A stretch of DNA of 64,000 nt from Wenzhouxiangella marina (GTDB lineage: Bacteria > Pseudomonadota > Gammaproteobacteria > Xanthomonadales > Wenzhouxiangellaceae). A program made the position numbers and the translations under genes. Under the pieces are notes generated by a model. It did not search any database. It was given only the letters and a program-made list of their open reading frames with translations, and was not told where the DNA came from. The stretch spans positions 2,040,501-2,104,500 of the forward strand of contig NZ_CP012154.1 in NCBI RefSeq assembly GCF_001187785.1, given 5' to 3'. Of the stretch, positions 15,678 through 25,982 are shown piece by piece; the stretch's first letter is position 1, and the number at the start of each line of letters is the position of its first letter.

Positions 15678-16994
15678 CTACTCGAAGTCAGCAAGGCGTC
15701 GATGCCATTCACGGGTCTGGCGAGCGATGCGTTCCATGTCGAGATGCTGCAGCTCGCCGCCGGCCACGACCTGGCGCCCGGCCACCCACACCTGCTCGAC
15801 CTGACGGCTGGAACAGGCGTAGACCAGCTGGGAGATGACATGATGCACTGGAGCGGTCTGCAGATGGTCGAGCTGGACCGCGACCAGGTCGGCCTGCTTG
15901 CCCTTCTCGATCGATCCGATCTCCCCGTCCAGCCCGAGTGCCCGCGCACCGTGAATGGTGGCCATCGACAAGGCGCGCGCCGCCGGAACGGCCTCGGGGT
16001 CACCGCTGGCGCCTTTGGCCAACAGGGCGGCCAGCCGCATCTCGGCAAACATGTCCAGGGTGTTGTTGCTGGCCGCACCGTCGGTACCGATGGCGATGTT
16101 GACACCTCGCTTGTCCAGCTCGGCCACCGGGCAGATGCCGCTGGCCAGCTTGAGGTTCGATGCGGGACAGTGCAGCACGCTGACGCCGGCACGAGCGACT
16201 CGATCCATGTCGGTCGGAGTCAGCTGCGTCATGTGCACGGCCAGCAAGCGAGGACTCAACAGCCCCAGCCGATCGAGCCGGTCGAGGGGATGCAGACCGT
16301 GCTCCTTCTTCGAGCCTTCGATCTCGCCGTCGGCCTCGAGCAGATGCAGATGGATCGGGATGTCCATCTCTTCGGCCAGCTCACGCATGCGCCGGAACGC
16401 GGAATCGCTGACGGTGTAGGGCGCGTGCGGCGCAAAGGCCGTGCTGAGCAGGGCCTCGGACCGGAGCGACTGATGCACCTCGAGGCCTCGACTGAAGTAC
16501 TCGTCTTCGGTCTGGGCCCAGGCCGTCGGCAGGCTGATCACCGGCAACCCCAGCACCGCGCGCATGCCGGCCTGCACGGCGGTGGCCGCCGTGACATCGG
16601 GGAAGAAATAGTTGTCGTTGAAGCAGGTCGTCCCGCCGAGCAGCATTTCGGCGATGGCCAGCTCCGATCCAGCGCGCACGAAATCGGGGCCGACCCAGCG
16701 CTGCTCCGCCGGCCAGATATGGTCTTGCAGCCAGCGCATCAGCGGCAGATCATCGGCCAGACCGCGCATCAGGGCCATCGCCGAGTGCGCGTGCGCGTTG
16801 ATCAGTCCGGGAATGAGTGCGCATCCCGGCAGGGCCTGCCGAACCGCGCCGGGATAGGCCTCGTCCAGCTGATCGACGGCGATCACATCGAGGATGCGAT
16901 CACCCTCGATCAGCACCGCATGCCCGTCCAGCACCTCGTTCTCGGGACAGACCGGGACGACCCATTCCGGCAGCAGCGCGCGGAGCTCGGACAT
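15678..16994 (-). CDS. mtaD: TRZ/ATZ amidohydrolase (MTA/SAH or 5'-deoxyadenosine deaminase type)
   Basis: 438 residues. Amidohydrolase TIM barrel with metal ligands in NAHAHSAMALMRG, HLHLLEADGE and GTDGAASNNTLDMF; HAPYTVSD is another family mark. The family deaminates S-adenosylhomocysteine, methylthioadenosine and 5'-deoxyadenosine. Its neighbour UbiG produces S-adenosylhomocysteine, which supports a salvage role. A 5-base gap separates it from efp upstream. Confidence 0.82.
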   Translation of the reverse strand: MSELRALLPEWVVPVCPENEVLDGHAVLIEGDRILDVIAVDQLDEAYPGAVRQALPGCALIPGLINAHAHSAMALMRGLADDLPLMRWLQDHIWPAEQRWVGPDFVRAGSELAIAEMLLGGTTCFNDNYFFPDVTAATAVQAGMRAVLGLPVISLPTAWAQTEDEYFSRGLEVHQSLRSEALLSTAFAPHAPYTVSDSAFRRMRELAEEMDIPIHLHLLEADGEIEGSKKEHGLHPLDRLDRLGLLSPRLLAVHMTQLTPTDMDRVARAGVSVLHCPASNLKLASGICPVAELDKRGVNIAIGTDGAASNNTLDMFAEMRLAALLAKGASGDPEAVPAARALSMATIHGARALGLDGEIGSIEKGKQADLVAVQLDHLQTAPVHHVISQLVYACSSRQVEQVWVAGRQVVAGGELQHLDMERIARQTREWHRRLADFE

Positions 16995-16999
16995 GCCCG

Positions 17000-17569
17000 T
17001 CAGTCCTTGACTCGCGAGACGTACTCACCCTTGCGGGTATCGACGCGGATCACCTCACCTTCCTGCACGAACAGCGGCACGCGCACGGTCGCCCCGGTTT
17101 CCAGGGTCGCCGGCTTGCCACCGCTTCCCGAGGTGTCGCCCTTCAGGCCCGGGTCGGTCTCGACGATCTTCAGCTCGACGAAGTTCGGAGGCATGACGGT
17201 CAGGGGCTGACCGTTCCAGAGCGTGACCTGGCACATGTCCTCTTCCTTCAGCCACTGCGCCTGATCACCGATGGCCGACTTGTCGGCGGCGAGCTGCTCG
17301 AAGGTCTCCGTGTCCATGAAATGCCAGAACTCGCCATCCGAATACAGGAACTGGATTTCCTTCTCGAAGACATCGGCCGCCTCGACCGTATCCCCGGACT
17401 TGAAAGTCTTCTCGATCGTTCGGCCGGTCTTCAGGTTGCGGACACGCACGCGGCTGAAGGCCTGGCCCTTGCCGGGCTTGACGAACTCGTTTTCCACGAT
17501 GGTGTAGGGATCGCCGTCCAGAATGATCTTCAGGCCGGATTTGAATTCATTGGTGCTGTAGGTCGCCAT
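17000..17569 (-). CDS. efp: Translation elongation factor P
   Basis: 189 residues, collinear with E. coli EF-P. Lys34 in KPGKGQAF is the residue beta-lysylated by EpmA after EpmB converts lysine to beta-lysine; the divergent neighbour is epmB. EF-P relieves ribosome stalling at polyproline. The end GEYVSRVKD is intact. GGAGAG stands upstream of the ATG. EpmA is not in the window. Confidence 0.97.
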   Translation of the reverse strand: MATYSTNEFKSGLKIILDGDPYTIVENEFVKPGKGQAFSRVRVRNLKTGRTIEKTFKSGDTVEAADVFEKEIQFLYSDGEFWHFMDTETFEQLAADKSAIGDQAQWLKEEDMCQVTLWNGQPLTVMPPNFVELKIVETDPGLKGDTSGSGGKPATLETGATVRVPLFVQEGEVIRVDTRKGEYVSRVKD

Positions 17570-17647
17570 GCTCTCTCCGAATTACAATGACGCCCCGGTC
17601 AGAACAACGCTTCCAACGGGGGCGAGGACGCAAACTGCTTGAGCCGA

Positions 17648-18661
17648 ATGCAATCCCCTATTCTAGCGCGAAGCCCGTCGACGCCCAAGCCATCCTTGTG
17701 GCGCGATGAGCTGCGGCAGGCCTTTCGGCAACCCGGTCCCCTGCTGGACTTTCTCGGCTTGAGTCGGGCGCAGCTGTCCCTGCCCGACGCGCAGCCCTTT
17801 CCGATGCTCGTGCCCCGCGCCTTCGCCGCTCGCATGGAGCAGGGTCGCGCCGACGATCCACTGCTCCGCCAGGTCCTGCCAGACCCGGGCGAACTCGAGT
17901 CCGTGCCCGGTTTCGTGGCCGATCCGGTGGGCGATGCCGCCAGCCGCCGCCATCGCGGTCTGCTGCACAAGTATCACGGACGAGTCCTGTTGATCACCAC
18001 CGGCGCCTGCGCGGTGCACTGCCGATACTGCTTCCGCCAGTCCTATCCCTATGCCAGTGATCATTTCGACGAGGCCGGACTCGACCACCTGATCGAGTAT
18101 CTGCTCGAACATCCGGAAGTCGAGGAAGTCATCCTCTCCGGCGGCGATCCGCTGATGCTAGACACGCGACGACTGCAGGGGCTCACTGATCGCCTCCGCG
18201 CGGTCGGCAGCCTGCGCCGTCTTCGCCTGCACACCCGCCTGCCGATCGTCCTGCCGAGTCGGATCGACGAGGAACTACTCGCCTGGCTGCAGTCCCTGCC
18301 CTGGTCCACGGTCGTGGTCGTGCATGCCAATCACGCCAGGGAATTCGACGCTGACGTGGATCGGGCGATGGCCCGACTGCGCGGAGCCGGCGCCGTGCTG
18401 TTCAACCAGAGCGTGCTGCTGCGAGGAGTCAATGACGATGAGCAGGCAATGATCGCGCTGATGCAGCGCAGCTTCGAAGCCGGCGTGGTACCTTATTACC
18501 TGCATCTTCTGGACCGGGTCGAGGGGGCAGCCCGGTTCGAGTGCGACCGTCGGACTGCACTGCGCTTGCTCGACGTGATGCGCAGACGCTTGTCGGGGTA
18601 TCTTGTCCCTCGTTTGGTTCGAGAAGAGGCAGGCGCACCGTACAAACTGCCGGTCCTTTAG
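17648..18661 (+). CDS. epmB: EF-P beta-lysylation protein EpmB (lysine 2,3-aminomutase)
   Basis: 337 residues from the ATG at 17648. The radical SAM cluster motif CAVHCRYC (CxxxCxxC) is followed by ILSGGDPLM and HTRLPIVLPSRI, typical of KamA-family enzymes. EpmB makes (R)-beta-lysine for EF-P modification, and its divergent placement 78 bases from efp is the expected arrangement. The end matches EpmB rather than longer catabolic aminomutases. Confidence 0.94.
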   Translation: MQSPILARSPSTPKPSLWRDELRQAFRQPGPLLDFLGLSRAQLSLPDAQPFPMLVPRAFAARMEQGRADDPLLRQVLPDPGELESVPGFVADPVGDAASRRHRGLLHKYHGRVLLITTGACAVHCRYCFRQSYPYASDHFDEAGLDHLIEYLLEHPEVEEVILSGGDPLMLDTRRLQGLTDRLRAVGSLRRLRLHTRLPIVLPSRIDEELLAWLQSLPWSTVVVVHANHAREFDADVDRAMARLRGAGAVLFNQSVLLRGVNDDEQAMIALMQRSFEAGVVPYYLHLLDRVEGAARFECDRRTALRLLDVMRRRLSGYLVPRLVREEAGAPYKLPVL

Positions 18662-18725
18662 CAGTCCCCTTGACAAGGGACGATCAGAAACCCGGTCCTC
18701 AATCGCCCATTTCAGGAATCGCTGC

Positions 18726-20786
18726 ATGGCAAGCCCGATCACCGAAATCCGCATCCTCGTGGTCACCGATGACCCCAGCGCGCCTCGAGAACTCGTCCAG
18801 ATGCTGGGCGAGGACGCTGTCGTCCGAACCCTGTTCGCCGACACCAGCAACGCCGTCAGTCGAACCTTCGAGACCGATGACGTCGACATGGTCGTGATCC
18901 GAATCGACCCGAATGACCTCGGTCTGCTCGAAACGGTCGGGCGCCTGGCTCGCGACCAGGAAGACCCGGTGCCGATCATGGGGGTCATCAAGGCCGACGA
19001 TGCCCGCTCGGCGGTGGCCGCGGCAGCGACCGGCGTGGAAGGTCTGGTCTTTACCACCAATCCCCGGCAGATGAAGCGACTGTCTTTGTTCCTGGTCGAG
19101 TCGGTGCGGGCACGGCGCGATGCAAGAACCGCCCTGAAGCGTCTGGAAGAGATCGAGAGCCGCTACACCCTGCTGCTCGACAGCTCCAGCGAAGCGATCG
19201 CCTATCTACACGAAGGCCTGCACATCTACGCGAACCGGGCCTACCTCGAACTGTTCAACTACGAGAGCTTCGAGGATCTCGAAGGCCTGTCGATGCTGGA
19301 TCTGCTGTCTTCCGGGGACAGCGGTCCGGACCTGAAGAAGGTCCTCAAGGCCCTGTCCAGGGACGAAATCCCCGAAGAGGCGATGACCCTCAATGCCCAT
19401 CGCCAGGACGGCAGCGATTTTCAGGCCACGGTCGCCTTCTCTTCAGCGCGCTACGGCGGCGAGTACTGCGCACAGATGCTGGTGCGCGAGCAGGTTTCTC
19501 AGGCCGATCCGGAACTTGCCAGGGAACTGGAGAAGCTCAAGACCTCGGACATGCTCACCGGCCTGCTCAATCGACCGGCCTTCCTGGAACGCTGCCGCGA
19601 GCAGGCGAGCAGCCGCGAAGACCATGCCGGCATGGCCGTGCTGCTGGCCAGCCTCGACAAGCACGATCAGCTCCAGTCCAAGCTGGGCCTCGGAGCGACC
19701 GACGCCCTGATCCAGGAATCCGCAAAACTGTTCGCCCAGGCGGTCGGGGAAAACGTCGCCATGGCGCGCGTCAGCGACCATCGCTTCGGCATCCTGATCG
19801 ACAGCAAGAATCGTGAAGAAGCCGAACAGATCGCGGCCAGGGTCATCGACCACTGCTCCGGCCGAATCATCGACGTACGCGACACCAGCCTGACCGTGTC
19901 GGCCAGCGTCGGCCTGGCCGTCGCCGGTAGCGAGCTCGCCGATCCCGACGCCTTGGTCGTGCAGGCCGATTCGGCCCTCAGCGAAGCCCTGCGGGCGGGC
20001 GGCAACGCCTACGTCCGCTACCGCCCGCGCGTCAGCGGCGAAGCCGGCGAGGACGATGCGGCCTGGGCGGAGCGACTGCACCACGCGCTGGACAACGACG
20101 AATTCAGGCTGGTGACCTCACCGATCACGAGCATGGACGATGACAGCTTCCTGATCAACGAAGTGGAGACCCGGCTGCGTACCGAGGACAGCGACGAGGT
20201 GCTGATGCCCTCGGCCTACCTGCCCGCTGCCGCGAGCCTCGACCTCGCGCCGAAGCTCGACGAAGACATGCTCCGCCGCCTGGCTTCGGCCCTGGCGGAG
20301 AAGCAGACCGGAGACGCCCACTACTGGCTCGTCCCGCTATGCCTCGACACGCTCAGCGACGAGTCGGTCCTGGGCAAGATCAACAACATGATCAAAGGCG
20401 GCCAGCTCGACCCGCAGCATCTGATCTGGGGCTTCCGGGAGCCGGAAGTGCGCGACAAGCTGCGCCGGGCCCAGTCCTTCATCGAACGATTCAAGCCGAC
20501 GGGGTCGCACTTCGCCCTCTGCGACGTGGGCCCGGACGCCGAGTGCGAACCGCTGCTGCGCCACCTGGAGATCGACTACCTGCGCCTGGCGCCGGAAATG
20601 ATCCAGAATCTGAGCGGCAACGACGCGCTGCGGCAGAGCCTGTCCAGTGTGGTGGCCTGCGCCTCCGAGCACCAGGCCCGGGTGATCGCGCCCAAGGTGG
20701 AACACACGGGCGATCTGGCCACCCTGTGGCAGTTCGGCATCACCCTCGTTCAGGGTGACTTCGTGCGCGAAGAAGCCTCGATCTGA
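18726..20786 (+). CDS. fimX: FimX-like degenerate GGDEF/EAL protein
   Basis: 686 residues in FimX order: receiver-like domain (1-125), PAS (about 145-255), GGDEF-like (275-430) and EAL-like (445-686). The PAS segment IAYLHEGLHIYANRAYLELF is nearly identical to what I recall of P. aeruginosa FimX. The GGDEF site reads VSDHRF (349-354) and the EAL site reads NEVETRL (478-484), so cyclase and phosphodiesterase activity are both unlikely. FimX binds c-di-GMP through its dead EAL domain and promotes type IV pilus assembly with PilZ and PilB. The ATG at 18726 is chosen over upstream starts lying inside epmB. Confidence 0.88.
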   Translation: MASPITEIRILVVTDDPSAPRELVQMLGEDAVVRTLFADTSNAVSRTFETDDVDMVVIRIDPNDLGLLETVGRLARDQEDPVPIMGVIKADDARSAVAAAATGVEGLVFTTNPRQMKRLSLFLVESVRARRDARTALKRLEEIESRYTLLLDSSSEAIAYLHEGLHIYANRAYLELFNYESFEDLEGLSMLDLLSSGDSGPDLKKVLKALSRDEIPEEAMTLNAHRQDGSDFQATVAFSSARYGGEYCAQMLVREQVSQADPELARELEKLKTSDMLTGLLNRPAFLERCREQASSREDHAGMAVLLASLDKHDQLQSKLGLGATDALIQESAKLFAQAVGENVAMARVSDHRFGILIDSKNREEAEQIAARVIDHCSGRIIDVRDTSLTVSASVGLAVAGSELADPDALVVQADSALSEALRAGGNAYVRYRPRVSGEAGEDDAAWAERLHHALDNDEFRLVTSPITSMDDDSFLINEVETRLRTEDSDEVLMPSAYLPAAASLDLAPKLDEDMLRRLASALAEKQTGDAHYWLVPLCLDTLSDESVLGKINNMIKGGQLDPQHLIWGFREPEVRDKLRRAQSFIERFKPTGSHFALCDVGPDAECEPLLRHLEIDYLRLAPEMIQNLSGNDALRQSLSSVVACASEHQARVIAPKVEHTGDLATLWQFGITLVQGDFVREEASI

Positions 20787-20794
20787 ACGCTCGA

Positions 20795-20818
20795 GGGCTG
20801 GTCCGAGCGGACCAGCCC
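20795..20818. terminator. Hairpin between convergent fimX and htpX
   Basis: Perfect 10-bp stem: GGGCTGGTCC at 20795-20804 pairs with GGACCAGCCC at 20809-20818, loop GAGC. There is no T tract on either side. Its position between convergent stops suggests a bidirectional terminator or 3'-end stabiliser. Confidence 0.6.
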
Positions 20819-20840
20819 CCGCCCCTTGTCCGACGGTGGT

Positions 20841-21722
20841 TCAGCCCTGCCCTCTGGCCAGCGCTTCGATGCGTTCGTCCAGCGGCGGATGGCTCATCAG
20901 CAGTCGACGCAGGCCACCACCCACGCGCCCTCGGATCCCGAAGGCTTCGACGGACTCGGGAAGCTGCGCCGGGCCATGGGCGCTCTTCAATCGCTGCAGG
21001 GCGGCCATCATGTTCTGGCGACCGGCCAGACGAGCGCCGCCGGCATCGGCCCGGAATTCACGCCAGCGTGAGAAGGCCATCACGATCAGGCTGGCCAGCA
21101 CGCCGAGCACCAGCTGCAGGACGATCACACTGATCCAGTAGCCCGGCCCATGGCCACGATCGCTCTTGAACACGACCCGATCGATCAGCTGGCCGAGAAT
21201 GCGCGACAGCAGCAATACGAAGGTGTTGAGCACGCCCTGAAGCAGGGTCATGGTGATCATGTCACCGTTGGCCACATGACTGACCTCGTGGGCGAGCACG
21301 GCCTCGACCTCGTTCGGCCGCATCGAGCGCAGCAGTCCTGTACTGACGGCCACCAGGGCATTGTTGCGCGACGCGCCCGTCGCGAAGGCATTCGGCTCGG
21401 GCGCATCGTAGATGGCCACATCCGGCATGCCGATCCCGGCTTCGCGCGCCTGCTTCTCCACGGTCGCGACCAGCCAGCGCTCGGTCTCGTTGGCCGGCGA
21501 GTCGATGACCTTGGCTCGCGTGCTCATCAGCGCCATGCGCTTGGACATCAGCAGAGAAATGAACGCACCGCCCATGCCGAACACCAGGGCGATGATCAGG
21601 GTCGCCGCCATGTTGACATCGATGCCCTGCCGGACCAGCCAGGGCTGGAGCAGATTCATCACCACGCCGAGCACCATCAGCACGGCCAGGTTGGTTCCAA
21701 GAAACAGCGCGATACGGCGCAT
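20841..21722 (-). CDS. htpX: Membrane zinc protease HtpX
   Basis: 293 residues, the same length as E. coli HtpX. M48 metalloprotease with HEVSH as the zinc motif, two N-terminal membrane segments (residues about 5-25 and 35-57) and two more after the motif (about 150-215). It degrades damaged inner-membrane proteins together with FtsH, which is encoded later in this window. The ATG at 21722 fits the family start exactly; the long upstream open frame is antisense to gluQ. Confidence 0.95.
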   Translation of the reverse strand: MRRIALFLGTNLAVLMVLGVVMNLLQPWLVRQGIDVNMAATLIIALVFGMGGAFISLLMSKRMALMSTRAKVIDSPANETERWLVATVEKQAREAGIGMPDVAIYDAPEPNAFATGASRNNALVAVSTGLLRSMRPNEVEAVLAHEVSHVANGDMITMTLLQGVLNTFVLLLSRILGQLIDRVVFKSDRGHGPGYWISVIVLQLVLGVLASLIVMAFSRWREFRADAGGARLAGRQNMMAALQRLKSAHGPAQLPESVEAFGIRGRVGGGLRRLLMSHPPLDERIEALARGQG

Positions 21723-21809
21723 GGGGCAATCTCCTAGGGTTTCGTTGAACGCCAACGACCCGTCGCTCACTGGGGATCGACCGGGCGTGCCTCGCAGCGA
21801 GGCTGTTCG

Positions 21810-21815
21810 TAAAAT
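21810..21815 (+). promoter_or_regulatory. -10 element of gluQ, apparently leaderless
   Basis: TAAAAT at 21810-21815 ends six bases before the gluQ ATG at 21822, so transcription would start at the start codon. No convincing -35 lies 17 bases upstream and no Shine-Dalgarno sequence is seen. Confidence 0.4.
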
Positions 21816-21821
21816 GGGCGC

Positions 21822-22730
21822 ATGAAGGCTCGAATGCAAGTCTCCCAAGGTGGGCGCCCGGTCGGTCGCTTCGCCCCCTCGCCCACCGGTGATCTGCACT
21901 TCGGTTCGCTGGTCGCGGCCCTGGGAAGCTACCTGAACATCCGGGCACAGGACGGCCAATGGCTGGTGAGAATCGAGAACATCGACCCACCCAGGGAAGT
22001 CCCCGGCGCGGGCCATACGCAGATCGAGACCCTCGCTCGGCACGGCCTGGTCAGCGACCGCCCGGTGGTCTGGCAGATCGACTCGACCGCCGCACACCAG
22101 GAAGCCGTCGAGGCACTCATCGACGCCGGCCGCGCCTATCCCTGTGCCTGCTCGCGAGCGGACCTGCCGCCCGACGGTCGCTACCCCGGCACCTGTCGGA
22201 ACGGCCTCCCGCCCGGCCGGAAAGCACGCAGCATTCGCTTGCGTTGCGAGGACGAGGAGGTCCACTTCGACGATCTGATCCAGGGCGAATACCACCAGAA
22301 TCCGTACCGCGAGACCGGCGATTTCGTCATCCGGCGGGCCGATGGTCTGTACGCCTACCAACTGGCCGTCGTCGTGGACGATGCCCGAGCCGGCGTGACG
22401 GAGGTCGTCCGCGGTGCCGACCTGATCGACTCCACCGGCCGCCAGATCCTGGTCTATCGCGCCCTCGGGCTGGCGCCACCACGCTACGCCCACCTGCCCC
22501 TGATCACCGACGCTCAGGGTCGTAAGCTGAGCAAATCCGAGGCCGATGATCCGATCCACGCCAGCGAGCCCGCCGCCAACCTGCGCCTCGCGCTCGGCCT
22601 GCTCGGCCATCCTCCCCCCGAGGGCCTCGAGCGCATCGATAGCCTGCTGAGCTGGGCCATCGAGCACTGGTCCATCGAGCGCGTGCCGAGAGGCCCGGTT
22701 CAACTCGGGGTTCATCCCCAGGCGGCCTGA
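21822..22730 (+). CDS. gluQ: Glutamyl-Q tRNA(Asp) synthetase
   Basis: 302 residues. A GluRS catalytic domain without the anticodon-binding half: class I HIGH-equivalent in [12 protein letters not shown], zinc cysteines CAC and YPGTC, and the KMSKS-equivalent KLSKSEADD. It attaches glutamate to queuosine in tRNA-Asp. It is often linked to dksA, which is not nearby. The ATG sits just after a -10-like TAAAAT. Confidence 0.93.
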   Translation: MKARMQVSQGGRPVGRFAPSPTGDLHFGSLVAALGSYLNIRAQDGQWLVRIENIDPPREVPGAGHTQIETLARHGLVSDRPVVWQIDSTAAHQEAVEALIDAGRAYPCACSRADLPPDGRYPGTCRNGLPPGRKARSIRLRCEDEEVHFDDLIQGEYHQNPYRETGDFVIRRADGLYAYQLAVVVDDARAGVTEVVRGADLIDSTGRQILVYRALGLAPPRYAHLPLITDAQGRKLSKSEADDPIHASEPAANLRLALGLLGHPPPEGLERIDSLLSWAIEHWSIERVPRGPVQLGVHPQAA

Positions 22731-22776
22731 AGCTATACTCACAGGCTTCCCCTTCACGCCCCGCCAGCGCCTGACC

Positions 22777-23736
22777 ATGAACCCCAACTACCTCGACTTC
22801 GAACAGCCGATCGCCGAACTCGAAGCCAAGATCCGAGAGCTGCGGCACGTCGGTTCGGACAATTCGATCAATCTCGAAGAGGAAATCCAGCGCCTGGAGG
22901 CCAAGTGCCGGGAACGAACCGAGTCGATCTTCGCCGAACTCAGCGACTGGCAGATCTCCCAGCTCGCCAGGCATCCGCAGCGGCCCTACACGCTCGACTA
23001 CATTCCGATGATCTTCGACCGCTTCGAAGAACTTCACGGCGACCGCCACTTCGCCGATGACAAGGCCATCGTCGGTGGCCTGGCCTCGCTGGACGGCCAG
23101 GGCTTCATGGTCATCGGACATCAGAAGGGCCGTGACACCAAGGAAAAGGTGCAGCGCAACTTCGGCATGCCCCGACCGGAAGGCTATCGCAAGGCCCAGC
23201 GCCTGATGGAAATGGCCGAGCGTTTCGGCCTGCCGATCGTGACCTTCATCGACACCCCGGGCGCCTACCCCGGCGTCGGTGCCGAGGAGCGGGGGCAGTC
23301 CGAAGCCATTGCCAAGAACCTGGCCGTGATGGCCCGCCTCGAAGTCCCGATCATCTGCAACGTGATCGGCGAAGGCGGCTCCGGCGGTGCACTCGCCATC
23401 GGTGTCGGAGACCGGACCAATATGCTGCAGTACAGCGTCTATTCGGTGATCTCGCCGGAAGGCTGTGCCTCCATCCTCTGGAAGGATGCGGGCAAGGCGG
23501 AAACGGCCGCGGGGGCCCTGGGCCTGACGGCGCGCCGCCTGAAATCCCTGAAGCTCATCGACAAGGTCATCAAGGAACCGGCCGGGGGCGCGCATCGCTC
23601 ACCGCAGCAGGTCGCCGTGCGCCTGCGCGAGACCATCGTCGCCCAGATCGACGCGCTGCGCCAGATGAGCGCTTCGGAGCGGCTCGAGGCACGCTATCAG
23701 CGCCTGATGAGCTTCGCGGCCTTCGATCGCGCGTGA
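22777..23736 (+). CDS. accA: Acetyl-CoA carboxylase carboxyltransferase subunit alpha
   Basis: 319 residues, standard AccA length. With AccD it transfers the carboxyl group from carboxybiotin to acetyl-CoA, the first step of fatty acid synthesis. Family stretches: [14 protein letters not shown] at the N-terminus, [20 protein letters not shown] and [13 protein letters not shown] at the oxyanion region. Its stop overlaps the tilS GTG start. A -10-like TATACT lies at 22733-22738. Confidence 0.97.
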   Translation: MNPNYLDFEQPIAELEAKIRELRHVGSDNSINLEEEIQRLEAKCRERTESIFAELSDWQISQLARHPQRPYTLDYIPMIFDRFEELHGDRHFADDKAIVGGLASLDGQGFMVIGHQKGRDTKEKVQRNFGMPRPEGYRKAQRLMEMAERFGLPIVTFIDTPGAYPGVGAEERGQSEAIAKNLAVMARLEVPIICNVIGEGGSGGALAIGVGDRTNMLQYSVYSVISPEGCASILWKDAGKAETAAGALGLTARRLKSLKLIDKVIKEPAGGAHRSPQQVAVRLRETIVAQIDALRQMSASERLEARYQRLMSFAAFDRA

Positions 23737-25037
23737 GCCCGCGGCTGTCTGACGCCGGACCGCCACTTCACCCCTCGCCCTCCGAGCTGCCAGGCCGGGG
23801 CCCGCTCCTCATCGCCTTCAGTGGCGGTCCGGATTCGGTCTGCCTGGCACAGGAACTCAAACGCTCGACCACGCCACGCGAGCTGATCTGCGTGCACGTC
23901 GATCACGCCCTGGACGAGCACAGTGCGACGCGTGCCCGACAAGCCGCCGATCTGGCCGCCGCCCTCGATCTTCCCTGCCGTGTCGAGCGCCTGCAGCTGC
24001 CTCGACAGGGCAATGTCGAGGCCCGGGCGCGAGAAGCCCGCTATGCCGCACTGCAACGGCATATGGACGCAGAAACCACCCTGCTCACGGCCCATCACCG
24101 CGACGACCAGATCGAGACCGTCCTGCTGCGTCTGCTGCGCGGTGCAGGTCCGGCTGGCCTGGCCGGCATTCCCCGGCTCCGACGCCTCGGCCCGGGCTGG
24201 CTCGCTCGACCGCTCCTGGACTGGAGCCGCGAGCAGATTCTGGATCGACTTCGAGACCTCGACCTGAACTGGATCGAGGACCCCTCCAATACCCTGTCCC
24301 ATTTCGATCGGAACTTCCTTCGCCAGGACATCCTTCCGAGCCTGAGAGAACGCTGGCCCGGGCTGGATCGCGCCATCCTGCGCAGCGCCCGGCTGGCCGG
24401 CGCCGCCGCAGAGGAGCTCGAAGCGTTTGCCGAACGGGATCTGGCGGACTGCCTGGGCGAAGCAGGCTGCCTGCGCCTGGACCGCCTGCAATCGCTCTCC
24501 AGCTATCGCCAGGCCCAACTGCTGCTGAGCTGGTGCGACCGCCTGGGCCTGCCCCGCCCGCCGGGACGTCGCCTCGACAGCCTGATCGAGCAGCTGGCCG
24601 AGGCCCGGGCAGACCGTCAGCCCGAACTCCGCTGGTCCGGCCTGGCCCTGCGCGCATGGCGCAGCGGGCTGTGGCTGGACGTCGAAAGCTGGCCGCAGGA
24701 CTACACCCTGGACTGGCCGCCGGGAGAGCCGCTTCAGCTGCCCCCGCCGCTGGGGGTGTTACGGCTGAACGGAACCAGTCGGCTCCCTGGCCTGACGGTG
24801 TCCAGTGGTCGGGCCGGCGAACGCTTCCGCCCGAGGCCCGATGGACCGCGGCGACTCGTTCAGCAGTGGCTGGCCGAGCGCGATATTCCGCCCTGGTCGC
24901 GCACCGCCTGGCCGCGGATCCGGCTCGACGACCAACTCGTAGCACTCGGCACGGACTGGCTCGATCCGGGCTTTGCCGATCGACTGGCGGCCGAGGGCCT
25001 CGAGCTGCGCTGGGATCGGTTAGACTTCGCGCCATGA
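23733..25037 (+). CDS. tilS: tRNA(Ile)-lysidine synthase
   Basis: 434 residues, GTG start overlapping accA by four bases. The PP-loop SGGPDSVCL (ATP pyrophosphatase) and [10 protein letters not shown] are visible, with [17 protein letters not shown] after them. TilS converts C34 of tRNA-Ile2 to lysidine so it reads AUA. The C-terminal domain is shortened but retains GERFRP and LGTDWLD. The accA-tilS order is common in gammaproteobacteria. Confidence 0.95.
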   Translation: MSPRLSDAGPPLHPSPSELPGRGPLLIAFSGGPDSVCLAQELKRSTTPRELICVHVDHALDEHSATRARQAADLAAALDLPCRVERLQLPRQGNVEARAREARYAALQRHMDAETTLLTAHHRDDQIETVLLRLLRGAGPAGLAGIPRLRRLGPGWLARPLLDWSREQILDRLRDLDLNWIEDPSNTLSHFDRNFLRQDILPSLRERWPGLDRAILRSARLAGAAAEELEAFAERDLADCLGEAGCLRLDRLQSLSSYRQAQLLLSWCDRLGLPRPPGRRLDSLIEQLAEARADRQPELRWSGLALRAWRSGLWLDVESWPQDYTLDWPPGEPLQLPPPLGVLRLNGTSRLPGLTVSSGRAGERFRPRPDGPRRLVQQWLAERDIPPWSRTAWPRIRLDDQLVALGTDWLDPGFADRLAAEGLELRWDRLDFAP

Positions 25038-25321
25038 GCAAGAAGTCCGATTCCAGATCATCCTCCAGCCAGTCCGATCAGGCCGAAGCGCTGGATTTCG
25101 AAGCCGCCCTCGAGCAACTCGAGTCCCTGGTCGAAGCCCTGGAAAGCGGCGACCTGGCACTGGCCGATTCACTCGAGCACTTCGAGAAAGGCATCCGCCT
25201 GAGCCGTCGCTGCCATGAACTGATCGACGGGGCCCGTCAGAAGGTCAGTCTCCTCAGCGATCCGGACCAGGAAGACCGGGCCAGCGACTTCAAGCCAGAA
25301 TCCGCCGAAACGTCAGATTGA
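25034..25321 (+). CDS. xseB: Exodeoxyribonuclease VII small subunit
   Basis: 95 residues. The core FEAALEQLESLVEALESGDL then LADSLEHFEKGIRLSRRC is diagnostic of XseB. The ATG overlaps the tilS stop (ATGA). Its partner gene xseA lies about 26 kb away at 51390. The 3' end overlaps the convergent alkB-type gene by 32 bases. Confidence 0.94.
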   Translation: MSKKSDSRSSSSQSDQAEALDFEAALEQLESLVEALESGDLALADSLEHFEKGIRLSRRCHELIDGARQKVSLLSDPDQEDRASDFKPESAETSD

Positions 25322-25913
25322 TCCTCGGTGCGACGGCCTGCCGGGTCTTCGGGACCTCGTGCAGCCAGTGATGCTGGAGGTCGCCGGCCATCAGCAGCAA
25401 GCTGCCGTGCGCCGGCTCGAACTGATAGCGCCCGGCGCCGCTGCGGGCTTTGAGCCGGAACCGCCGGCGTCCGCCCAGACTGATCGATGCGATCAGGGGA
25501 TCGGGACCGAGCTCGGCCTCGTCGTCGGCATGCCATCCCATCGAGTCCTGCCCGTTCCGATAGAGATTGCACAGCACGCTGTTGAAGCCCCCACCCAGGC
25601 GCTCGTTCAATCGACGCACCAGCCCGAGCAGCGGCTCCGGCCAGCCCGTGGCGCTCAGGCGCTTGCCCGAGTAGGCATAGCTGATGCCCGGCTCACCGTG
25701 AAAAGCGGTCAGACGCGGCTGGAGAACCTCGCGCCCGAACAACTTGATCGGTCGCTGCTGCCAGTCGAGTGAACGCTCCAGGACCTGATACAGACGGTCG
25801 GCCTCGCTCGCCTGAATCCAGTCCGGCAGGTACTCAATTCGCCCCGCCGGCGGCAACCACCATTCACCAGCGTCGGTGGAAGAAATGCTGATCATCGAGG
25901 CAGTGACCTTCAT
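25290..25913 (-). CDS. alkB: AlkB-like 2OG-Fe(II) DNA dealkylation dioxygenase
   Basis: 207 residues from the ATG at 25913. Fe(II) ligands in WHADDE (HxD) and HWLHEVP, and the 2-oxoglutarate-binding Arg in RINLTFR. Closest to the ALKBH2/3-like type (YxYSGK and NSVLCNLYRNGQDSMGWH). It removes methyl lesions from 1-methyladenine and 3-methylcytosine. No Ada-like regulator is adjacent. It overlaps xseB tail to tail. Confidence 0.9.
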   Translation of the reverse strand: MKVTASMISISSTDAGEWWLPPAGRIEYLPDWIQASEADRLYQVLERSLDWQQRPIKLFGREVLQPRLTAFHGEPGISYAYSGKRLSATGWPEPLLGLVRRLNERLGGGFNSVLCNLYRNGQDSMGWHADDEAELGPDPLIASISLGGRRRFRLKARSGAGRYQFEPAHGSLLLMAGDLQHHWLHEVPKTRQAVAPRINLTFRRILA

Positions 25914-25931
25914 CAATGAATGATCCGAAAA

Positions 25932-25940
25932 TGCTAATAT
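25932..25940 (+). promoter_or_regulatory. Extended -10 promoter of the HiPIP gene
   Basis: TGCTAATAT is an extended -10 (TGn before TAATAT at 25935-25940) in a locally AT-rich stretch. No good -35 is seen. The start codon is 43 bases further on. Confidence 0.5.
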
Positions 25941-25982
25941 TCACCTCAGGAGAGCCAAGTACACCACAAGCAGGAGAATTCC

